From an uncultured Prevotellaceae bacterium (GTDB lineage: Bacteria; Bacteroidota; Bacteroidia; Bacteroidales; Bacteroidaceae): 34,925 nt of DNA. The translations under genes were made by a program, and so were the position numbers. The notes under the pieces are model-generated. The model saw only the letters and a program-made list of their open reading frames with translations, made no database searches and was not told where the DNA came from. The DNA lies in the NCBI GenBank assembly GCA_937891085.1, contig CALAEY010000019.1:1-34925 (forward strand). Direction: 5' to 3'. Below, piece after piece: positions 31,359 to 34,925 of this stretch (its first letter is position 1; every line of letters starts with the position of its first letter).

Positions 31359-32249
31359 TCAGTCAATGCTTACCAGTTCGTAGTCTTGGCTTCCGAAGCC
31401 TATCTCTGCAGCGTAGTCGATGGTGTGCTTGCCATGACGCTGTTCGATGCGCTCCTTCAGCGGCTCAGCATCGTTGTGCTCATCGTGGTGTACCTGCCAG
31501 ATGAGATCCACGGAAGCCTGATCTACAGCCACAGGATCCAGACTTGCCAAAATGCCGATGTCCTCGATGGTAGGATCATGTGGATTGCTGTCGCAGTCGC
31601 AGTCGATAGAGATATTGTTCAGCACGTCGATATAGACGATGTTACCCTTCATGTAGTCATGAACGCCCTGTGCGGCAGCAGCCATAGACTCCAGGAAACC
31701 GTCTTGATCGTCCACATGCTCCCAGCACTCCACCACATCGCTGGTGAGGCCTGCAGAGTGGATGTATGCCTTGCCGGCCGAAGAAGCCACACCGATGCTC
31801 TGATTCTTCAGCACACCTCCGAGACCGGCCATAAGGTGTCCCTTGAAGTGTGCCAGATTGATGATGAAGTCGTAGTTCTTCAAGTGGTTTCCCACGATGT
31901 CATATTGGATGTGCTTCTTGTCGCGCACAGGAATCTGGAAGTCGCCCTCCTCATCCATGATGTCCACATCGGCAATGTCGTAGAAGCCATGCTGGCGGAT
32001 GGTGTCCTTGTGAGCCTCGGTAGTAATGCGGCTGCCTTCATACGCCGTGTTGCACTCGATGATGGTTCCGTTTACCAGCTTCACTAATTTGCCTATCAGT
32101 TCGGGTTTCAGGTAGTTGTGTCCTCCTAACTCTCCCGTGCTGATTTTTACGCCCACGCGTCCGGTGGCAGGCTTACCTAGTTTCTCGTAAATCTTAATCA
32201 ATGATTCAGGAGTGATCTCCTTGGTCATGTAAACAACTGATTTTCCCAT
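31359..32249 (-). CDS. DUF362 domain protein
   Basis: The protein has 296 residues from the ATG at 32249. It shows DUF362 hallmarks: VGVKISTGELGGHNYLKP, a central FIINLAHFKGHLMAGLGG, and the C-terminal DIGILASLDPVAVDQASVDLI. No ferredoxin Cys motif is present at the end, unlike some longer DUF362 proteins. The family's function is unknown. The first gene of a two-gene unit with the AraC regulator. The longer frame to 32333 crosses its -7 box and is rejected. Confidence 0.85.
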   Translation of the reverse strand: MGKSVVYMTKEITPESLIKIYEKLGKPATGRVGVKISTGELGGHNYLKPELIGKLVKLVNGTIIECNTAYEGSRITTEAHKDTIRQHGFYDIADVDIMDEEGDFQIPVRDKKHIQYDIVGNHLKNYDFIINLAHFKGHLMAGLGGVLKNQSIGVASSAGKAYIHSAGLTSDVVECWEHVDDQDGFLESMAAAAQGVHDYMKGNIVYIDVLNNISIDCDCDSNPHDPTIEDIGILASLDPVAVDQASVDLIWQVHHDEHNDAEPLKERIEQRHGKHTIDYAAEIGFGSQDYELVSID

Positions 32250-32279
32250 AATATTTGTATTAAAGTCTGATTTCAGTAC

Positions 32280-32287
32280 CAAATATA
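32280..32287 (-). promoter_or_regulatory. -7 box of the DUF362-AraC transcript
   Basis: TATATTTG on the minus strand matches TAnnTTTG, about 30 nt before the ATG at 32249. No clear -33 element was seen. Confidence 0.5.
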
Positions 32288-32403
32288 GTGAAAATCTCTC
32301 AATTTCAGAAGCAACTGCCCCTAAAAATGACAAAGAGGCCCTTGAAAACGAATGGGGAGCCTTGCGACTGTTTTCTGGTGGGTGTCGGTTTTTACGATTT
32401 TGC

Positions 32404-32434
32404 TTGTAGAATATTTTTGTATTAATTAACTTTG
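32404..32434 (+). promoter_or_regulatory. nhaD promoter
   Basis: TAACTTTG (32427-32434) matches the -7 box; CTTG with TTG at 32404-32406 lies 20 nt upstream as a partial -33 element. The transcript start would be about 32 nt before the ATG at 32472. Confidence 0.6.
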
Positions 32435-32471
32435 TACCGCGAAATTATTTAGTAATATTAAAACTACACTT

Positions 32472-33821
32472 ATGTCATTTGCGTTTTACCTAATTATCTG
32501 TGTATTCATCTTAGGATACGCTTGCATCGCTCTGGAGCATCCGCTCAAAGTAAATAAGGCGGCTACTGCTCTGTTCCTCTGTTTCATCTTGTGGACCATC
32601 TTTGCATTTGCCGGCACGGGTGCCATGACGCCCGAGTTTGCGGCCAATGTCGGTTCTGATGGTATCCGTACGTTTATTACTGAACACATTCTGCATCACT
32701 TAGGTGAAACGAGTGAAACTGTCTTCTTCCTGTTGGGTGCCATGACCATCGTAGCGGTGATCGACACATGGGGAGCTTTCCGCATCATCACCGACAAGAT
32801 CCATGCTACCAGCAAGGTGTCACTCCTGTGGATTCTTGGCACATTGGCCTTCTTTATGTCAGCTGTGCTGGATAACCTTACCACTACTATCGTGATGATC
32901 ACGCTTCTGAATAAGCTGATAGCGAATAAGGACGACCGCTGGTTCTTTGCTGCCATGATCGTGATAGCTGCCAATGCCGGTGGCGCATGGACGCCTATCG
33001 GCGATGTGACTACCATCATGCTTTGGGTAGCAGGAAAGGTGAGCGCTCTCAACATTATGGCTATGACCGTGGTGCCAAGTCTCTTCAGCGTTTTGGTACC
33101 GTTTGCCATCCTGTCATACACCATGCGTGGCGGCCATGTAGAAGTGCCTCCAGTTGTTGAGGATGACAATAGCCCTGCCAGCCGTGTATCTCACTCACAG
33201 CGTAAGATGATGCTCATCCTGGGTGTAGGTCTGCTGCTCTGCGTGCCTATCTTCAAGAGCGTGACTCACCTGCCTCCATACATCGGCATCCTCGGTGCAC
33301 TGAGTATCCTTTGGATCACCACTGAGATTTTCCGTCCGAAGGCCAGACAGAATCCTAACAGAGCGGCTCTGAAGGTTTCACATATCCTTCCTAAAGTCGA
33401 TATTGATACCATTCTCTTCTTCCTCGGCATCCTGATGGCTGTAGGCGTGCTGCAGATTTGCGGTCACCTCTCCATGCTGGCAAGTGGTCTCGATCAGATC
33501 AATATCGCAGAGCCGGGTAAGTACTTCTTGATAGACATCATCATAGGTGTGCTCTCCAGCATTGTGGACAATGTGCCTCTGGTGGCTGGTACCATGGGTA
33601 TGTATAGCTTCCCGATAGATCACTACTTCTGGGAGATGTTGGCATACTGTGCCGGTACGGGTGGTAGCATCCTCATCATCGGTTCTGCCGCTGGTATCGC
33701 TGCCATGAGTATCGAGAAGATAGATTTCATTTGGTACGTGAAGCGCATCACATGGATTGCCTTCATCGGCTATCTGGCTGGTGCTTTGATCTACATCCTT
33801 CAGTATAACCTGATTCATTGA
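32472..33821 (+). CDS. nhaD: NhaD-type Na+/H+ antiporter
   Basis: The protein has 449 residues with about 11-13 hydrophobic helices of the ion-transporter superfamily. AVLDNLTTTIVMITLLNKLI and GGAWTPIGDVTTIMLW are conserved in NhaD/ArsB-type transporters and hold candidate ion-binding Asp, Asn and Thr. SSIVDNVPLVAGTMGMYS is the matching second half repeat. It exchanges sodium for protons at the inner membrane and may work with the sodium or proton gradient of Rnf. Confidence 0.93.
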   Translation: MSFAFYLIICVFILGYACIALEHPLKVNKAATALFLCFILWTIFAFAGTGAMTPEFAANVGSDGIRTFITEHILHHLGETSETVFFLLGAMTIVAVIDTWGAFRIITDKIHATSKVSLLWILGTLAFFMSAVLDNLTTTIVMITLLNKLIANKDDRWFFAAMIVIAANAGGAWTPIGDVTTIMLWVAGKVSALNIMAMTVVPSLFSVLVPFAILSYTMRGGHVEVPPVVEDDNSPASRVSHSQRKMMLILGVGLLLCVPIFKSVTHLPPYIGILGALSILWITTEIFRPKARQNPNRAALKVSHILPKVDIDTILFFLGILMAVGVLQICGHLSMLASGLDQINIAEPGKYFLIDIIIGVLSSIVDNVPLVAGTMGMYSFPIDHYFWEMLAYCAGTGGSILIIGSAAGIAAMSIEKIDFIWYVKRITWIAFIGYLAGALIYILQYNLIH

Positions 33822-33833
33822 TAGATTAAGGAA

Positions 33834-34832
33834 ATGTTTAGACGGCTGTCCATCTTTTGTTGTTTGCTGCTGCTGTGTTCTGCCGATGTCTCGGCACAGT
33901 GGGAGCTCCTGCAAAAGGTGGACAGCTTTCTTATTAAGATGCAGCGCTCGAATGTAGATACCAACTACATCATGCGCCCGAAAGAAAGGCTCACCGTGCG
34001 ACTGCTGAGCAACTTCTCCGGAGCTAACATTCATATTGCTGATCGCTCTTCTGGCAGCCAGAATATGTATCTGGATGTGCAGAGCAGCATGAAGTGGACG
34101 CTTACGAGCAGCATCAACTATCGCGGTCTCTCCGTGGCACTCTCTGTGAATCCAGGACATGTGTTCGACTGGTATCATGACATGGAGTTCAACATCAATG
34201 CCTATGGCAACAAGATGGGAGCTGACTTTATCTACCAGCATTCCAGAAACCTGACCGGTGAGTTGGACAACGGTGACTATACCCAGAAACTGCCTAATGA
34301 TTTCCTTGTCAGTAAGAGCATCAATGCCAACTACTACTATGTGTTCAATAGTCAGCGATTCTCATTTCCGGCAGCTTTCACGCAGAGCTATGTGCAGAAA
34401 CGGAGTGCCGGCAGCTTCATCGTAGGTGCCAGTTTCCAGTCTTTGGTGATGGATGTCGGGAAGAAGTACCGTATTCTTGATGATGAGGATTTCCATTTGC
34501 TGAATACTCAATTACTCGGCATCGGTGGTGGATATGCTCACAACATTGTGCCTAATCCTAATTGGATGATACATCTTTCTGTGATGCCTACTATCGTGGT
34601 GTGGCGTAACATGCACATGGAGAACGATGGCTATACCGCACGCGGCAGTCATCCGTTCTCTTTGCCGAATATGCTCACCACGGCACGCCTTTCCCTCATA
34701 CACTACCACGGAAAGCAGTTCACAGGCATTACTGCCGTGCTGAATCACAGCCATTTGGGACAGAGCGGTGCCGATATGACCGATCATCTGAAGTGGCGCA
34801 TTCGTCTGCTCTACGGCATCCGTTTCTGGTAA
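33834..34832 (+). CDS. DUF4421 protein, predicted outer-membrane beta-barrel
   Basis: The protein has 332 residues with a signal peptide (MFRRLSIFCCLLLLCSADVSAQ). The NTNYI-like stretch DTNYIMRPKERLTVRL, repeated aromatic strands and a C-terminal LLYGIRFW fit DUF4421, a Bacteroidetes family predicted as a barrel. It starts 12 nt after nhaD and probably shares its transcript. The function is unknown. Confidence 0.82.
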   Translation: MFRRLSIFCCLLLLCSADVSAQWELLQKVDSFLIKMQRSNVDTNYIMRPKERLTVRLLSNFSGANIHIADRSSGSQNMYLDVQSSMKWTLTSSINYRGLSVALSVNPGHVFDWYHDMEFNINAYGNKMGADFIYQHSRNLTGELDNGDYTQKLPNDFLVSKSINANYYYVFNSQRFSFPAAFTQSYVQKRSAGSFIVGASFQSLVMDVGKKYRILDDEDFHLLNTQLLGIGGGYAHNIVPNPNWMIHLSVMPTIVVWRNMHMENDGYTARGSHPFSLPNMLTTARLSLIHYHGKQFTGITAVLNHSHLGQSGADMTDHLKWRIRLLYGIRFW

Positions 34833-34841
34833 TAAACAAAA

Positions 34842-34868
34842 AATCCCGAAGCGATTGCTTCAGGATTT
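34842..34868. terminator. Bidirectional terminator between DUF4421 gene and tRNA
   Basis: The hairpin AATCC-c-GAAGC-gatt-GCTTC-a-GGATT, with one internal mismatch, is flanked by an A-run on the left and TTT on the right. It can end both the DUF4421 transcript and the tRNA transcript. Confidence 0.7.
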
Positions 34869-34871
34869 CTG

Positions 34872-34925
34872 CGGTGCGTACGAGACTCGAACTCGTGACC
34901 CCATGCGTGACAGGCATGTATTCTA
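34872..34925 (-). tRNA. tRNA-Asp (GTC), 3' part only
   Basis: On the minus strand the sequence gives an anticodon arm CATGC-CTGTCAC-GCATG (anticodon GTC), a variable loop, a T arm ACGAG-TTCGAGT-CTCGT and the 3' acceptor ACGCACC with discriminator G, as expected for tRNA-Asp. CCA is not encoded. The D arm and the 5' end lie beyond the window edge. Confidence 0.92.

Overview
The window looks like a chromosomal segment from a Bacteroidales bacterium, most likely Prevotellaceae. The evidence is the gene content (DUF3078, DUF4421 and DUF1893 proteins, a seven-gene rseC-rnfBCDGEA cluster, a short TonB-dependent receptor, a long YidC) and several promoters of the Bacteroidetes form TTTG-N19-TAnnTTTG. 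No ribosomal RNA, intact insertion sequence, CRISPR array or prophage was seen. The species assignment is an inference.

Layout. 1-1088 has no intact gene. It holds a 65-bp direct repeat with a 25-bp inverted arm, a decayed minus-strand gene fragment, and a candidate structured RNA ending in a U-tract. 1089-6005 is a GC-rich operon of three exported proteins: a WD40/OmpA-like protein, a TPR-caspase and a carboxypeptidase-regulatory-domain protein. 6338-10045 is mfd, unusually long because at least four repeat elements lie in frame inside it. 10046-10499 is dense in inverted repeats. 10500-11874 (minus) is a quinone-reductase-like gene plus an HxlR regulator. 11993-13296 (minus) is a RiPP-type locus: a short peptide with four 17-residue Cys repeats of the ACGX type and a radical SAM/SPASM maturase directly behind it, with an exported esterase upstream. 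14433-16280 (minus) is yidC, divergent from a DUF3078 gene. 17998-24138 is the Rnf complex operon with its RseC-like leader gene. Then follow galE; enolase with a PfkB kinase (minus); a TonB receptor with DUF1893 (minus); AraC with DUF362 (minus); nhaD with DUF4421 (plus); and the 3' part of tRNA-Asp on the minus strand at the right edge.

How the genes work together. Rnf couples ferredoxin and NAD redox chemistry to an ion gradient, which NhaD can exchange with protons and which energizes the inner membrane and hence TonB-dependent uptake. Enolase and the PfkB kinase belong to central carbon metabolism. YidC inserts membrane proteins such as the Rnf subunits. The peptide/radical SAM pair is the best candidate for an uncharacterized system. 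The in-frame repeat insertions in mfd are the most unusual structural feature.
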